Notes: generated from the sequence alone by a model not told the origin. A stretch of 64,000 nucleotides of DNA from Bacteroidota bacterium (GCA_027491085.1 JAIXWW010000006.1:25853-89852); one strand, 5' to 3'. Shown: positions 1 through 9,904, numbered from the stretch's first letter. Numbers and translations are program-made.

Positions 1-1273
1 CATTTACCTCGATTGAAGCTACACTACTCTTTTCTTTTTCAAGGGTGTTAATACGTTTTTTCAATTCTTGGATTGTTTTGTATAATTCATCCATCTCACT
101 GCGATTAATAATTGGAAATTTCTCTAATGATTTTTCCATTTGCTTTTCAATTTTTCCTTTAAGGTTCAATTGCAATGCACTAACTTCACTCATCAATTTT
201 GAATATTCAGGAGTTTCAAATAATTGAACAAAGTGCTTGTCATTTGTATTTAACCAATTTTTATAAACATCTGCAAATTCCTTTACATCTTCACCATTTC
301 TAACCTTAGCATACAAATTTTCGGCCATATCATCCATTGCTTTCATGCCTGTTGTGTACATCATGTATTGCATTTGATTATTTTTGGTATTGTACTCAGT
401 CATCATATCCACTAATTCTTTCATAGTTTCCATGCTTGCCATAGTTGAATTAGAACCAAATAATTTGGTTAATGGAGCCATTGAAGTTTGCATTTGAGCA
501 TACATTTGATTGTAATTACTCATCATTCCATCCATTATTGGATTTGAGTTAAACATATTACCAATGTTATTTTTCATGTTATCGTAATTAGTTTTACCAT
601 TATCCATCATTTTATACATGTTATCCTTCATGCTTGCCATCATGGTATTATCCATAAAGTTTTTCATCATATCAGGATTCATGTTAAACATTTTATCCAT
701 CATGTCTTTATACGCTTCTGTATTGAACATGTTTTTAAACATTTCAGGAGTAAAAGTTTTATCGTTTAAACTTTTCATCATTGGCATAAAAAACTGGAAG
801 GTTTTCATGTACATTTCTGAATTATTAAACATGTCAGAAAAATTATTCTTAGTTTCACCATTATTGAAATTTTTCATCATTTCATTACAGCTATCAGTCA
901 TAGTATTTTTCCAAGAGTTGAATACATTCATCATGCTATCCATATTCATGTTTTTCATATCAAAACTGTTATTAATGTTTGGCATCATATTTTTACTCAT
1001 GTCCATCCATTGTTTTGCCATTTCATTTTGTTTGTTCATGTAGTTTGTAAAAAACTCCATTCCATTGTGCATGTTATTATTTTCGCTACCAACTTGATTG
1101 AACCAATTCATTTGGCCGTCATACCATTTTTTAAAGTTTTCAGAATCCATATTAATATTGGTTCCATTTGCCATTGTTTGTTGCATACTCTTAGCAGCAT
1201 TTGTCATAGTTTCCATAGCTTGTTTTTGCATATCAGCCATAGTTTCAAACATGTTCTTTGTATTGTTTTCCAT
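1..1273 (-). CDS. phaE: PhaE-like subunit of class III poly(3-hydroxyalkanoate) synthase, partial
   Basis: An open frame of 424 codons starts at the ATG at 1273-1271 and runs off the left edge without a stop, so the 3' end is missing. The last 95 or so residues read as the PhaE C-terminus: an LYAKVRNGEDVKEFADVYKN segment, then a W-x-x-x-x-D-K-H-F helix, LFETPEYSKLMSEV, and a terminal coiled coil (MDELYKTIQELKKRINTLEK). In class III systems PhaE partners the catalytic PhaC and helps initiate polymer granules. The first 300 residues are extraordinary: by hand count about 69 of 424 residues are Met, with many Asn, Lys and Asp, often as MM pairs. A promoter lies 54 nt upstream. A phaC gene would be expected beyond the left edge, downstream. 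The family call rests on the C-terminal part; the Met-rich region gives no independent support. Confidence 0.75.
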   Translation of the reverse strand, partial: MENNTKNMFETMADMQKQAMETMTNAAKSMQQTMANGTNINMDSENFKKWYDGQMNWFNQVGSENNNMHNGMEFFTNYMNKQNEMAKQWMDMSKNMMPNINNSFDMKNMNMDSMMNVFNSWKNTMTDSCNEMMKNFNNGETKNNFSDMFNNSEMYMKTFQFFMPMMKSLNDKTFTPEMFKNMFNTEAYKDMMDKMFNMNPDMMKNFMDNTMMASMKDNMYKMMDNGKTNYDNMKNNIGNMFNSNPIMDGMMSNYNQMYAQMQTSMAPLTKLFGSNSTMASMETMKELVDMMTEYNTKNNQMQYMMYTTGMKAMDDMAENLYAKVRNGEDVKEFADVYKNWLNTNDKHFVQLFETPEYSKLMSEVSALQLNLKGKIEKQMEKSLEKFPIINRSEMDELYKTIQELKKRINTLEKEKSSVASIEVN

Positions 1274-1333
1274 AATTGTAGTTTTTATACTTTTTGGTTT
1301 GATTTTGAACAAATTAGTGTTTTAAATCGGGCG

Positions 1334-1363
1334 CAAAAGTAAGTATTATTAAAAATAAGTCAA
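1334..1363 (-). promoter_or_regulatory. Bacteroidota-type promoter for phaE
   Basis: On the minus strand TTG (1363-1361) is followed after exactly 19 nt by TACTTTTG (1341-1334), matching the Bacteroidota sigma-ABfr -33/-7 pattern. The -7 box is followed by CGCCC, as at other promoters here. The inferred start lies near 1327, giving a leader of about 54 nt before phaE. Confidence 0.65.
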
Positions 1364-1512
1364 TTAATATGTTTACTTCCTAAATTTAAATTAAAGGCAA
1401 TCGCTTTACAGTGGCTTCAATTCATGGTACTTGATTTTTGTCATGCTAACTTATTGATTATATTGAGGCTGCGCTAATATTGATATTATTTACTTGTATT
1501 TAATCTAACAAA

Positions 1513-1542
1513 AAAAGCCTGTTTTGAACAAAACAGGCTTTT
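1513..1542 (-). terminator. Rho-independent terminator after the rhodanese-thioredoxin gene
   Basis: A perfect 13-bp inverted repeat (AAAAGCCTGTTTT and its complement) encloses a 4-nt loop. On the minus strand it is followed by a run of T and lies 20 nt beyond the stop of the rhodanese-thioredoxin gene. The stem also ends in T residues on the plus strand, so it could work both ways, but no plus-strand gene ends here. Apart from this hairpin and the phaE promoter, nothing was recognised between 1274 and 1562. Confidence 0.85.
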
Positions 1543-1562
1543 AATAGTATTGTAATTGAATA

Positions 1563-2312
1563 TTACTTATTTGTATTTTTTTCGATGACTTTTAATAAAT
1601 CGGCTTTGGTAATTAAACCAATATTGGTGTAAACACGTTTACCATTTTTATAAAGAATTAGGGTTGGTAATTCTTCTACATTTAAGTTTTTTACTATTTC
1701 TTGGCTTTCGTCAGCGTTTACTTTTATAAATGTTAATTTATCTTTTTTCTCTTCAGTTATTTCGGCTAAGTAAGGAGCCATTTTTTTGCAAGGACCACAC
1801 CATGGTGCATATACATCAACTAAAACCAATTGATTATCGACAATTTGTTTATTTAAATCGGCTAATGATAGGCCAGTAGTTGCAGGTTTTACTGGTTCAT
1901 TTCCAGTAACCGAAATTGGTTTAGCCTCATTGCGCCAAGCATTCATACCTCCTTTTAAATCATATATTTGAGTAAAGCCCATTTCCTTTAATTTATTGGC
2001 TGCACTTGCGCTTCGTCCTCCAGCTAAACAATATACATATACAGGTTTGGTTTTATCTAATTTAGCAGCTTCAACAGCAAAGTTATCGCCATTCCAATCA
2101 ATGTTTTTTGCAGTTCCTATAAAACCTTCGGCATACTCGCCTGGAGTTCTAACATCAATTAATTGAATATTTTTATCGGTATTGATTTTTTGCTCAAATG
2201 CATTTACATCAAGCTTTCCGCCAACTCCATTGGCATTATTTTGACAAGATGAAATATTGATAACAAAAAATAGCGCTATAACTGCTGTGTTAAAAAATTT
2301 AATAATTTTCAT
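1563..2312 (-). CDS. Rhodanese-thioredoxin fusion lipoprotein
   Basis: A 249-residue protein with a lipoprotein signal (hydrophobic residues 5-20, lipobox ISSC, Cys23), so probably anchored in the cell envelope. Residues 35-135 form a rhodanese domain with active-site loop C95-LAGGRS. Residues 148-245 form a thioredoxin domain with W171-C-G-P-C175. The pairing suggests handling of sulfane sulfur or a persulfide, with reduction by the attached thioredoxin; the substrate is not shown by the sequence. Its start is 2 nt from the stop of the upstream MBL/rhodanese gene, so the two form one operon ending at the terminator at 1513-1542. Confidence 0.88.
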   Translation of the reverse strand: MKIIKFFNTAVIALFFVINISSCQNNANGVGGKLDVNAFEQKINTDKNIQLIDVRTPGEYAEGFIGTAKNIDWNGDNFAVEAAKLDKTKPVYVYCLAGGRSASAANKLKEMGFTQIYDLKGGMNAWRNEAKPISVTGNEPVKPATTGLSLADLNKQIVDNQLVLVDVYAPWCGPCKKMAPYLAEITEEKKDKLTFIKVNADESQEIVKNLNVEELPTLILYKNGKRVYTNIGLITKADLLKVIEKNTNK

Positions 2313-2314
2313 TT

Positions 2315-3728
2315 TTATAATAAAGTTACAGGCGCAATATAATTGGTTTTGGGAATACTTGTTTTTGAAATTTCGGTAAATCCTCCAATTACATCCACAA
2401 AATTATTCCAACCTCTTTGTTTTAAAATAGATGCAGCCACCATACTTCTATATCCACCAGCACAATGTAAAATAAATGGCTTATCTTTTGGAAACTCAGC
2501 CAAATGATTGTTAATTTTTGCTAATGGAATATTTAAGGCTCCAATTACATGACTTGATTCAAACTCACTTGCTTTTCTAACATCAATAACCAAAGTATTT
2601 TTTGTTTTGTAAATTTGTTCAAATTCTTGAGCTGTAATTCGGTTTATTACATCAAATTCGTGACCACTATTTTTCCATATATTAAATCCACCATCTAAAA
2701 AACCAATGGTTTTATCGTAACCAACGCGTGCTAGCCTAATAATGGTTTCTTCTTCGCGGCCTTTATCAGTTACAATAATAATTTTTTGGTTTATATCGCT
2801 TATTAAATCGCCAACCCACATAGCAAAGTTGCTGTCTAAGCCAATATTTATGCTCAAAGGCACACTTCCCTCGCTGTAATCATTTGCATTTCGTGTGTCT
2901 AGAACCAGCACGTCATCTTGTTTTGCCAATAATTCAAAAGCCGAAATAGTAAGTGCCTGCATTCCTCGTTTTATTATTTCGTCAATACTTTCGTAACCAT
3001 TAATGTTTAACAATACATTTTTAGGAAAATAAGCCGGAGGAGTGGTTAAACCAGTTAATACCTCTTTTATAAACTCTTCCTTGGTCATATTAGGGCGAAG
3101 TGCATAGTTGAATTTCTTTTGATTTCCCAAAGTATCAACCGTTTCTTTGCTCATCATTTTACCGCAGGCACTGCCAGCACCATGATTAGGATAAATTACC
3201 AAATCATCGCTCAATGGCATAATTTTATTTCTTAACGAATCGTATAAATGACCTGCTAAAATTTCTTCAGTTAAATCGGCTATTACGTGTTGTGCTAAAT
3301 CAGGCCTGCCTACATCGCCAATGAATAAAGTATCGCCAGTTATTAAACCTTTTTCTTGGTTATTTTCATCAATCAATAAATAACAAGTACTTTCTAAAGT
3401 ATGTCCTGGAGTATGAATTACTTTTATTTTACCCCCCTACTTCAAACACTTGATTATCCTCAGCTGCAATTGCTACAAAATTAGGTTTTGCAGTTGGTCC
3501 ATAAACAATCAAAGCATTAGCTTTTTTAGCTAAATCAATATGCCCCGATACAAAATCGGCATGAAAATGTGTTTCGAAAATATATTTTATCTTAGCGTTA
3601 GCGTGTTTGGCTTTTTCCAAATAAGGAACCACCTCACGTAATGGATCAAAAATAGCTGCTTCGCCATTACTTTCAATATAATATGCTGCATGAGCCAAAC
3701 ATCCTGTGTATATTTGATTAATAATCAT
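2315..3728 (-). CDS. MBL-fold / double rhodanese protein (persulfide dioxygenase-like), frameshifted
   Basis: Two adjacent frames (3728-3429 and the frame running to 2315) together make one protein of about 470 residues. The N-terminal metallo-beta-lactamase domain has the metal motif THFHADFVSGH (His54, His56, Asp58, His63); further ligands HTPGHT and GDTLFIGDVGRPD are encoded after the break. Two rhodanese domains follow: the first has no catalytic Cys (VTDKGRE), the second has CAGGYRS. This order is that of persulfide dioxygenase/rhodanese proteins that oxidise glutathione or thiol persulfides. The break lies in a run of six G on the coding strand (3437-3432): as written FEVGG is followed by TAA, but with five G the frame reads FEVGGKIKVIHTPGHT and stays open. 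This is a sequencing error, a recent mutation, or phase variation. Confidence 0.8.
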
Positions 3729-3824
3729 TTTATGTAAATATTTATTTACACAAATTTTAACTCAAATTATTGAATAACGATTGACGAGAGTCAAGTATTT
3801 TAATAAATTATACTACTAAAAAAC

Positions 3825-5564
3825 TTAATTAACACTGAATTGAATATAAAAGGTTGTTCCCACTCCTACTTCACTTTCTACATGTATTTTACCACCTGTT
3901 TTATTTAAAAAAGCTTTGCAAAGCAATAAACCCAAGCCCGTTCCTTTTTCATTCTCAGTACCAAGTGTGGTAAAGGTTTCAGAACCAAATAATTTTTTCA
4001 CCTTATCAGCAGTCATACCAATGCCGGTATCTTTGAAAATAACCGTTTTTTTACCATTGATAACTTTAGTTGAAACTTTGATTGAATCGCCCGATTTACA
4101 AAACTTGATAGCATTTGAAAACAAATTCCTAAATACTAATTGAACAGTATTTCTATCAGCATTTATGAGGTATTCATTTGTTATTTCGTTAATAATTTGA
4201 ATATTTTTTTCAGCTGATAATTTGTTAAAAAAAGTTATTTCAACCTCAACCAAATCCTTTAACATTATTGGTTCTACAACTATTTTTACAGCATCAATTT
4301 GGCTTTTCGACCAATTAAGCAAATTTTCTAACAAGGATGAAGTATAATCTACGTTTTCTGTCAATTTAGGTAAATACTGCTTAAACTCATCATGCGAAAT
4401 ATCGTCATCACTAACAATTCGGAGCATGCTAACTAAACTAGCAAAAGGAGCTTTTAAATCGTGGGCAATAATTGAAAATAATTTATCCTTTAACCTATTA
4501 AGTTCTTCTAATTCTTTGGTTTGTTTCTCTAGCTTTTCTTTGGCTAACTCACTTTCGGTAATATCTCTAAATATTAATAAACTTCCTTTATAAACGCCTT
4601 TCATCGGGTTTATTTCATTTGCAGTAATATCAAATATTCTATTATGTGTATTTATTGTAAAATGAATTCCATTTGCGATTTGTAAACGTTCGGTTAATAA
4701 AACTTTATCATCAATAATTTCGAGTAAATTTTTACCAATAATTTCATTATGAGTTGCATTCAAAAATTTTAAAACAACTGAATTTATATCCAAAATTCTA
4801 TGCTGTGAATCAATTATAATTACACCCTCACTCATGTTTTCAATAACCTTTTCTCTAGCTATTGGAATTAAGTTAAATAAACTATGCCTTAATAGAGAAA
4901 AAGCAATGGTAGAGGAAGTAATAATGAAAGCATAGGGAGTTAAATCTATATGTCCAAAAGGTCTATAACCAACTATATAAATCAAATTGGTTATCCATGG
5001 AATCAATGCCGCTAAAATGATAGAGATGTACTGCTTTTTATAAATAAAATAGCCTTTAACAAGCGTATTAATTAACAAATACATGCCGAAAATAAGCATA
5101 CAGTAAAAGTAAACAGTATGAATAATGTAAACAATACCGGGCGAAAAGGATAGTAATGGAATGCCATCCGAATTATCAATGGTAACTGTTTTATACTGTA
5201 ATTTATGGTAATTGTTCGAAATTACGAGTGTGAATTCAATAATTGAAATAAAAAAAATCAAGGACAGATTGGCCTTAGTTAACCATTCAGCTTTATTTAC
5301 AAAATGTAAAACAAAAACAACCCAAATTGCAGGCAAAAAGGCAATACCCAAATATTCAACCTTAATAAAAAATAACATCTGCTCCAAAGTTGAACTAGCC
5401 AATTCAAAAGAATAAGCTATGCTCCACAATGAAATAAAAAACATCAAGGAAGCAAACCACTCAACAATTTCGCCATTACGTTGAAAAAGGATAACTGCTA
5501 GAAATAAATTAGCACTTCCAATTATTAATAATACTAATGCGAAAACATTGAAGTCAAAACTCAT
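3825..5564 (-). CDS. Sensor histidine kinase with 7-TM N-terminal region and PAS domain
   Basis: A 579-residue kinase. Residues 1-230 contain about seven hydrophobic segments, like the 7TM histidine-kinase sensor module. Residues 240-340 look like a PAS domain (MSEGVIIIDSQHRILDINS, ending IFRDITE). A short coiled coil leads to the HisKA box FSIIAHDLKAPF, with His368 the likely phosphoacceptor. The ATPase domain shows the N box (FRNLFSNAIKF), G1 (FKDTGIGM) and G2 (GTGLGLLLCK). No response regulator is adjacent, so this is an orphan kinase in this window. The signal sensed cannot be inferred. It lies 38 nt after the WecA-like gene on the same strand. Confidence 0.88.
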   Translation of the reverse strand: MSFDFNVFALVLLIIGSANLFLAVILFQRNGEIVEWFASLMFFISLWSIAYSFELASSTLEQMLFFIKVEYLGIAFLPAIWVVFVLHFVNKAEWLTKANLSLIFFISIIEFTLVISNNYHKLQYKTVTIDNSDGIPLLSFSPGIVYIIHTVYFYCMLIFGMYLLINTLVKGYFIYKKQYISIILAALIPWITNLIYIVGYRPFGHIDLTPYAFIITSSTIAFSLLRHSLFNLIPIAREKVIENMSEGVIIIDSQHRILDINSVVLKFLNATHNEIIGKNLLEIIDDKVLLTERLQIANGIHFTINTHNRIFDITANEINPMKGVYKGSLLIFRDITESELAKEKLEKQTKELEELNRLKDKLFSIIAHDLKAPFASLVSMLRIVSDDDISHDEFKQYLPKLTENVDYTSSLLENLLNWSKSQIDAVKIVVEPIMLKDLVEVEITFFNKLSAEKNIQIINEITNEYLINADRNTVQLVFRNLFSNAIKFCKSGDSIKVSTKVINGKKTVIFKDTGIGMTADKVKKLFGSETFTTLGTENEKGTGLGLLLCKAFLNKTGGKIHVESEVGVGTTFYIQFSVN

Positions 5565-5602
5565 TAAAAAGGGATATGTTTACTAAATAATAATAACTAA
5601 TA

Positions 5603-6709
5603 TTATTTGTTTTGCTTGCCTAGTAACTCTTCTATTTCTTGTTCAATTTCATTTGCGTCAGCATCAATATCAGTAATCAAATGCCTATGAATATAAACAG
5701 GTAATTGACCTAATATAATAGCCATACCAACAATTACTGAAGCTAATACCATAATGTTTGTATTTCGTAAAAGAACAGCTACAAAAATAAAAAGCACATT
5801 AGTTACATAAAGTGTTAAACAAACTTGATTATGCGTTAATCCAATCTTTATAAGCCAATGATGTAAATGATTTCTATCTGCTTTGAAAGGAGACTGCTTA
5901 TTTACTATCCTTAAAATAAAAACTCTCAAGGTATCGTACAAAGGAATTATCAAAACTGCAATTGCAATAATAGGTGCTGTAGTTAATAACAATCCATCTG
6001 TTCTAACGATATTTCCAAACTCAATAAATTTTAAAGTAAAAATCGAAATCAAAAAGCCGATGGTCAATGAACCTGCATCACCCATAAAAATTTTAGCTGG
6101 AGCGTAATTAAAAAATAAAAAACCTAAAAGAGAACCACTTAAAGCGAAACTAATTGTAGCCCAACCAAATTCACCAATAAGATAAAACCACGCAGCGAAG
6201 GCTAATGAAATTATCAAACCAAGCCCGCCTGCGAGTCCATCTACTCCATCAATTAAATTAAAAGCATTGGTAATTACAATAAGTGTAAAAATACTTATTG
6301 GTATACTTAAATAAATAGAAATATCATTAACACCAAATAAACCCTGAAAACTTGTAATTCTGATACCTTCTGCCATACAAACTAAACTTGCAGAAAAAAT
6401 TTGCATTACCAATTTATTAATGGGCGATATTACAATAATATCATCTTTCAAACCTGAAAAAAAGAGAACAATTAAACCTGCAGTTAAATATTGTAAACGA
6501 GGAACATTAGAATCGGCCCAAAGGCAAACAGAAATGGCAAAAGCCGCAAATATGGCTAATCCACCCAATCGTGGTATCTTGCTTGTATGTAATTTCCTGT
6601 CATTATGTGAATCATACAAACCCTTGAGTTTTGCAATTGTTATAATTGAAGGAATCCCAAAAAGGACAATTATAAATGAGGTAATAAATAAAAGTGTGGT
6701 ATTTAACAT
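5603..6709 (-). CDS. wecA: Undecaprenyl-phosphate GlcNAc-1-phosphate transferase (WecA/TagO family)
   Basis: An integral membrane protein with about ten hydrophobic segments that would transfer a sugar-1-phosphate from a UDP-sugar to undecaprenyl phosphate, beginning an O-antigen or other cell-surface glycan. Family motifs present are the aspartate pair GLKDD (near residue 89), NLIDGVDGLAGG (from 151), FMGDAGS (from 208) and the cytoplasmic HLHHW loop (from 281). The start chosen is the ATG at 6709 (368 residues), which begins a normal first membrane helix. An in-frame TTG at 6763 would add 18 hydrophobic residues but touches the rplQ terminator. No MraY-only motifs or peptidoglycan genes are nearby, which favours WecA over MraY. 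The exact sugar is unknown. Confidence 0.82.
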   Translation of the reverse strand: MLNTTLLFITSFIIVLFGIPSIITIAKLKGLYDSHNDRKLHTSKIPRLGGLAIFAAFAISVCLWADSNVPRLQYLTAGLIVLFFSGLKDDIIVISPINKLVMQIFSASLVCMAEGIRITSFQGLFGVNDISIYLSIPISIFTLIVITNAFNLIDGVDGLAGGLGLIISLAFAAWFYLIGEFGWATISFALSGSLLGFLFFNYAPAKIFMGDAGSLTIGFLISIFTLKFIEFGNIVRTDGLLLTTAPIIAIAVLIIPLYDTLRVFILRIVNKQSPFKADRNHLHHWLIKIGLTHNQVCLTLYVTNVLFIFVAVLLRNTNIMVLASVIVGMAIILGQLPVYIHRHLITDIDADANEIEQEIEELLGKQNK

Positions 6710-6761
6710 AATAAATGAAATACAAAGAAGTATAAAAGAAATGATAAAAAGAAATTTAAGC

Positions 6762-6798
6762 AAAAAAAACTCCGACTATCAATAGATAATCGGAGTTT
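6762..6798 (-). terminator. Terminator of the ribosomal protein operon
   Basis: A 14-bp stem (6767-6780 with 6785-6798) with a 4-nt loop lies 18 nt beyond the rplQ stop. On the minus-strand RNA every pair forms (one as G-U) and a U run follows; on the plus strand that pair is an A-C mismatch, so the hairpin is built for minus-strand transcripts. Confidence 0.88.
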
Positions 6799-6815
6799 CT
6801 AATAAATTTATAAAA

Positions 6816-7289
6816 TTACTCTGCAGTTTCTGTAGCAACCTCAGTAGTAGCTACTTCTTCCTTTTTAGGAGCTCTTCCACGTCTCGTTTTCTTAGCAGTA
6901 GATTTAGCCGCTTTCATAGAAAGCATGGCCTCATTAAAGTCAACTAATTCAATAATTGCCATTTCAGCATTATCACCTTGACGATTCATCAACTTTAATA
7001 TTCTTAAATATCCACCTGGTCTATCAGCTACTTTAGCAGCTACAGGTCCAAATAATTCTTTAACTGCTTCTGCTTGCTTTAAATAAGAAAAAACAGTTCT
7101 TCGGCTATGTGTAGAGTCTGTCTTTGATTTGGTAATTAAAGGCTCAGCAAATAATCTTAGCGCCTTAGCTTTAGCTAAAGTAGTTGTAATTCTTTTATGC
7201 AAAATCAATGAAGAAGCCATATTGGCTAACATTGCTTTTCTGTGAGGTGCAGTTCTACCTAAATGATTAAGTTTGTTTCCGTGTCTCAT
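6816..7289 (-). CDS. rplQ: Large-subunit ribosomal protein L17
   Basis: L17 lies near the polypeptide exit tunnel of the 50S subunit. The N-terminus [20 protein letters not shown] is diagnostic. At 157 residues it is longer than the roughly 120-residue core: after about residue 125 there is a tail rich in Lys, Thr, Glu and Ala ([20 protein letters not shown]), without recognisable structure. It is the last gene of the operon, 30 nt after rpoA and followed by the terminator. Confidence 0.96.
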   Translation of the reverse strand: MRHGNKLNHLGRTAPHRKAMLANMASSLILHKRITTTLAKAKALRLFAEPLITKSKTDSTHSRRTVFSYLKQAEAVKELFGPVAAKVADRPGGYLRILKLMNRQGDNAEMAIIELVDFNEAMLSMKAAKSTAKKTRRGRAPKKEEVATTEVATETAE

Positions 7290-7319
7290 TATATTTTTTT
7301 TTATATCGTACTAATACGA

Positions 7320-8312
7320 CTAGTCTTCGTTTAATTTAAATTTAGCAACATCCATCCCAAAGGTTAAACCTTTATCGCGAACAAGCTCTTCTAACTCTGA
7401 AAGTGATTTCTTACCAAAATTTCTGAATTTTAATAAGTCAGCTATATCAAAACTAACCAATTCAGATAATGATTTAATATCAGCTGCTTTTAAACAATTA
7501 TAGGCACGAACAGATAAATCTAAATCAGATAAAGGTGTTTTAAGAATTTTGCGAACATGTAGTAAATTCTCATCTACCTCCTGTGGAACTTCTTTTACTT
7601 GAGTATCCAAAGTAATTAATTCGTCACTGAATAACATAAAGTGCTGAATTAATATTTTTGCAGCTTCTTTTAAAGCTTCTTCAGGATGAATTGAACCATC
7701 AGTACTGATTTCAATATTTAACTTTTCGTAATCAGTTTTTTGTTCAACACGGTAATCCTCAACTAAAAATTTAACATTTATGATTGGAGTAAAAACAGCG
7801 TCTATTGGAATTACACCAACAATAGAGTCCTTAGTACGGTTCTCATCAGCAGGCAAATATCCACGACCTTTTTCTACAACAAGTTCAACTTCCAAATGAA
7901 CAAAACTTTCCATATTACAAATTACCAACTCAGGGTTAAGTATTTTGTAAGCGTTAGTATGCTTTGCAATATCGCCAGCAGTAAATTGCTCTTGACCTTT
8001 AATGTTAATATAAATTTTTTCGTTATCAACCCCATCCATTGTACGTTTAAAACGCACACGTTTTAGATTAAGAACTATTTCAGTTACATCTTCAATTACA
8101 CCCTTAACTGTTGAAAACTCATGATCTACACCAGTTATTTTTACGGAAGTAATTGCGTAACCTTCAAGTGAAGACAATAAAATTCTTCTTAAAGAGTTAC
8201 CAATAGTAACTCCGTATCCTTTTTCAAGAGGACGGAATTCGAACTGACCGAAAAAGTCAGTATCTTTATGCATGATAACCTTGTCAGGCTTTTGAAAAGC
8301 AAGTATTGCCAT
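7320..8312 (-). CDS. rpoA: RNA polymerase alpha subunit
   Basis: The 330-residue alpha subunit is the dimeric scaffold on which beta and beta' assemble. The N-terminal assembly domain covers residues 1-230 ([20 protein letters not shown]) and a linker of about 20 residues leads to the C-terminal domain with its helix-hairpin-helix repeats ([34 protein letters not shown]), which contacts upstream DNA and activators. It sits in the usual position between rpsD and rplQ. Confidence 0.98.
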   Translation of the reverse strand: MAILAFQKPDKVIMHKDTDFFGQFEFRPLEKGYGVTIGNSLRRILLSSLEGYAITSVKITGVDHEFSTVKGVIEDVTEIVLNLKRVRFKRTMDGVDNEKIYINIKGQEQFTAGDIAKHTNAYKILNPELVICNMESFVHLEVELVVEKGRGYLPADENRTKDSIVGVIPIDAVFTPIINVKFLVEDYRVEQKTDYEKLNIEISTDGSIHPEEALKEAAKILIQHFMLFSDELITLDTQVKEVPQEVDENLLHVRKILKTPLSDLDLSVRAYNCLKAADIKSLSELVSFDIADLLKFRNFGKKSLSELEELVRDKGLTFGMDVAKFKLNED

Positions 8313-8336
8313 TTATAATATTCTTTTTTTAAATTA

Positions 8337-8948
8337 TTATTTAGAGTATAACTCTACTATTAATTGTTCTTTGATGTTTTCAGGAACTTGATCACGCTCA
8401 GGTAAAGAAAGGAAAGTACCAATAAGTGATGAAGAATCCCATGATAACCAATTAAAACGTTTAACATTAGAATTAGCTAGGCTGTTAACTATAACCTCTA
8501 CTGATTTTGATTTTTCTCTAACAGCTATAATATCACCTGGTCTTAAAGTATAAGAAGAAATATTAACAACTTTACCATTTACTGTAATATGTCTATGGCC
8601 AACCAATTGACGAGCAGCTGCTCTAGTTGGAGCTAATCCTAAACGATAAACAGTATTATCCAAACGGGCTTCTAAGAATTTAATCAAGTTCTCGCCAGTT
8701 ACACCTTTACGTCTAACAGCTTCTTCAAAAATTTTATAAAACTGGCGCTCTAAAACGCCATAAGTATATTTTACTTTTTGTTTTTCACCTAACTGAATAG
8801 CATACTCAGTTTGTTTTGTTCTTCTTCTAGCATTACCGTGTTGTCCAGGAGGAACAGTACTACGTTTTTCGTAATATTTGTCGCTTCCAAAAATCGGATC
8901 TTTAAAGCGTCTTGCTATTTTGGTTTTTGGACCTATATATCTTGCCAT
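8337..8948 (-). CDS. rpsD: Small-subunit ribosomal protein S4
   Basis: A primary 16S rRNA-binding assembly protein of 203 residues. It shows [15 protein letters not shown] at the start and the S4 RNA-binding fold near residues 92-155 ([20 protein letters not shown], then [11 protein letters not shown]). The N-terminus has no zinc-binding Cys cluster, so it is the zinc-free form. It lies 21 nt after rpsK and 24 nt before rpoA, as in other alpha operons. Confidence 0.97.
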   Translation of the reverse strand: MARYIGPKTKIARRFKDPIFGSDKYYEKRSTVPPGQHGNARRRTKQTEYAIQLGEKQKVKYTYGVLERQFYKIFEEAVRRKGVTGENLIKFLEARLDNTVYRLGLAPTRAAARQLVGHRHITVNGKVVNISSYTLRPGDIIAVREKSKSVEVIVNSLANSNVKRFNWLSWDSSSLIGTFLSLPERDQVPENIKEQLIVELYSK

Positions 8949-8969
8949 TTTGTATTCTTATTTAAATGA

Positions 8970-9362
8970 TTATACTCTTCTGCTTTTTGGAGGACGACAA
9001 CCGTTGTGAGGTAATGGAGTAATATCTTTGATAGATAAAACTTCTAAACCACTAGCTTGTAAAGTACGGATAGCACTTTCTCTTCCACTTCCTGGTCCCT
9101 TAACAAAAACATCAATTTTTTTCATACCAGCATCTACAGCAACTTTAGCACATTCTGAAGCAGCAGTTTGAGCAGCATATGGAGTATTTTTCTTAGAACC
9201 TCTAAATCCCATTTTACCGGCAGAACCCCAAGATACAACCTGACCAGTTGCATTGGTAATAGAGATAATTATATTATTAAAAGAAGCTTTAATGTGAGCT
9301 TGACCATGTGTGTCAATTACAACAACTCTTTTTTTACTAACTTTTTTATTATTTGTAGCCAT
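8970..9362 (-). CDS. rpsK: Small-subunit ribosomal protein S11
   Basis: A 130-residue platform protein of the 30S subunit. Conserved segments include [35 protein letters not shown] and the C-terminal [18 protein letters not shown], which interacts with rRNA near the mRNA exit region. It lies 21 nt downstream of rpsM. Confidence 0.97.
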   Translation of the reverse strand: MATNNKKVSKKRVVVIDTHGQAHIKASFNNIIISITNATGQVVSWGSAGKMGFRGSKKNTPYAAQTAASECAKVAVDAGMKKIDVFVKGPGSGRESAIRTLQASGLEVLSIKDITPLPHNGCRPPKSRRV

Positions 9363-9383
9363 TATTCTTTTTTATGCTATTTA

Positions 9384-9761
9384 TTATTTAGTAACTTTCT
9401 TTTTACCTGCTACCGTTTTACGTTTACCTTTTCTGGTACGTGAATTGGTTTTAGTTCTTTGACCACGAACAGGTAATCCTTTACGATGACGAAGACCACG
9501 ATAACAACCAATATCTAATAAACGTTTAATATTTAATTGTTTTTCTGATCTTAACTCACCTTCAACAGTTACAAAATCAGTGATGTGTTTACGAATAGCA
9601 CTTAATTCGTCATCACTCCACTCACTAACCTTTTTATTTACATCAATATTATTAGTATTTAATATTAACGTAGCGGTTGAACGTCCTATTCCGTAAATAT
9701 AGGTTAAACCTATTTCACCTCTTTTATTTTTTGGTAAATCTATACCTGATATACGAGCCAT
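9384..9761 (-). CDS. rpsM: Small-subunit ribosomal protein S13
   Basis: A 125-residue head protein of the 30S subunit that contacts the P-site tRNA and helps form intersubunit bridges. The start [20 protein letters not shown], the core [20 protein letters not shown] and a basic tail are characteristic. Its start lies 9 nt after the rpmJ stop. Confidence 0.97.
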   Translation of the reverse strand: MARISGIDLPKNKRGEIGLTYIYGIGRSTATLILNTNNIDVNKKVSEWSDDELSAIRKHITDFVTVEGELRSEKQLNIKRLLDIGCYRGLRHRKGLPVRGQRTKTNSRTRKGKRKTVAGKKKVTK

Positions 9762-9770
9762 ATTATATTA

Positions 9771-9887
9771 TTATCCTTGACGTTGTTTAAACTTTGGGTT
9801 CTTTTTGTTAATTACGTAAACTCTACCTTTACGTTTTACAATTACACAATCCTCGCTGCGTTTCTTTACAGAAGCTCTTACTTTCAT
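9771..9887 (-). CDS. rpmJ: Large-subunit ribosomal protein L36, zinc-free type
   Basis: A 38-residue protein starting [20 protein letters not shown] and ending [12 protein letters not shown]. The MKVRASVKK start and the KQRQG end identify L36, which binds 23S rRNA in the 50S subunit. Only one Cys remains of the zinc-ribbon ligands, so this is the form that does not bind zinc. It lies between infA and rpsM, with 17 nt to the infA stop, as expected for a Bacteroidota spc-alpha junction. Confidence 0.93.
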   Translation of the reverse strand: MKVRASVKKRSEDCVIVKRKGRVYVINKKNPKFKQRQG

Positions 9888-9904
9888 TTCTTCTATTTAT
9901 TTTT

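Noticed and set aside
618..1342. Plus-strand frames that look like hydrophobic membrane proteins
   Set aside because: They are antisense to the PhaE-like gene. Its many ATG, AAA and AAT codons read as CAT, TTT and ATT on the other strand, giving false Phe/Ile/Met-rich proteins. The minus frame has the promoter and the family match.
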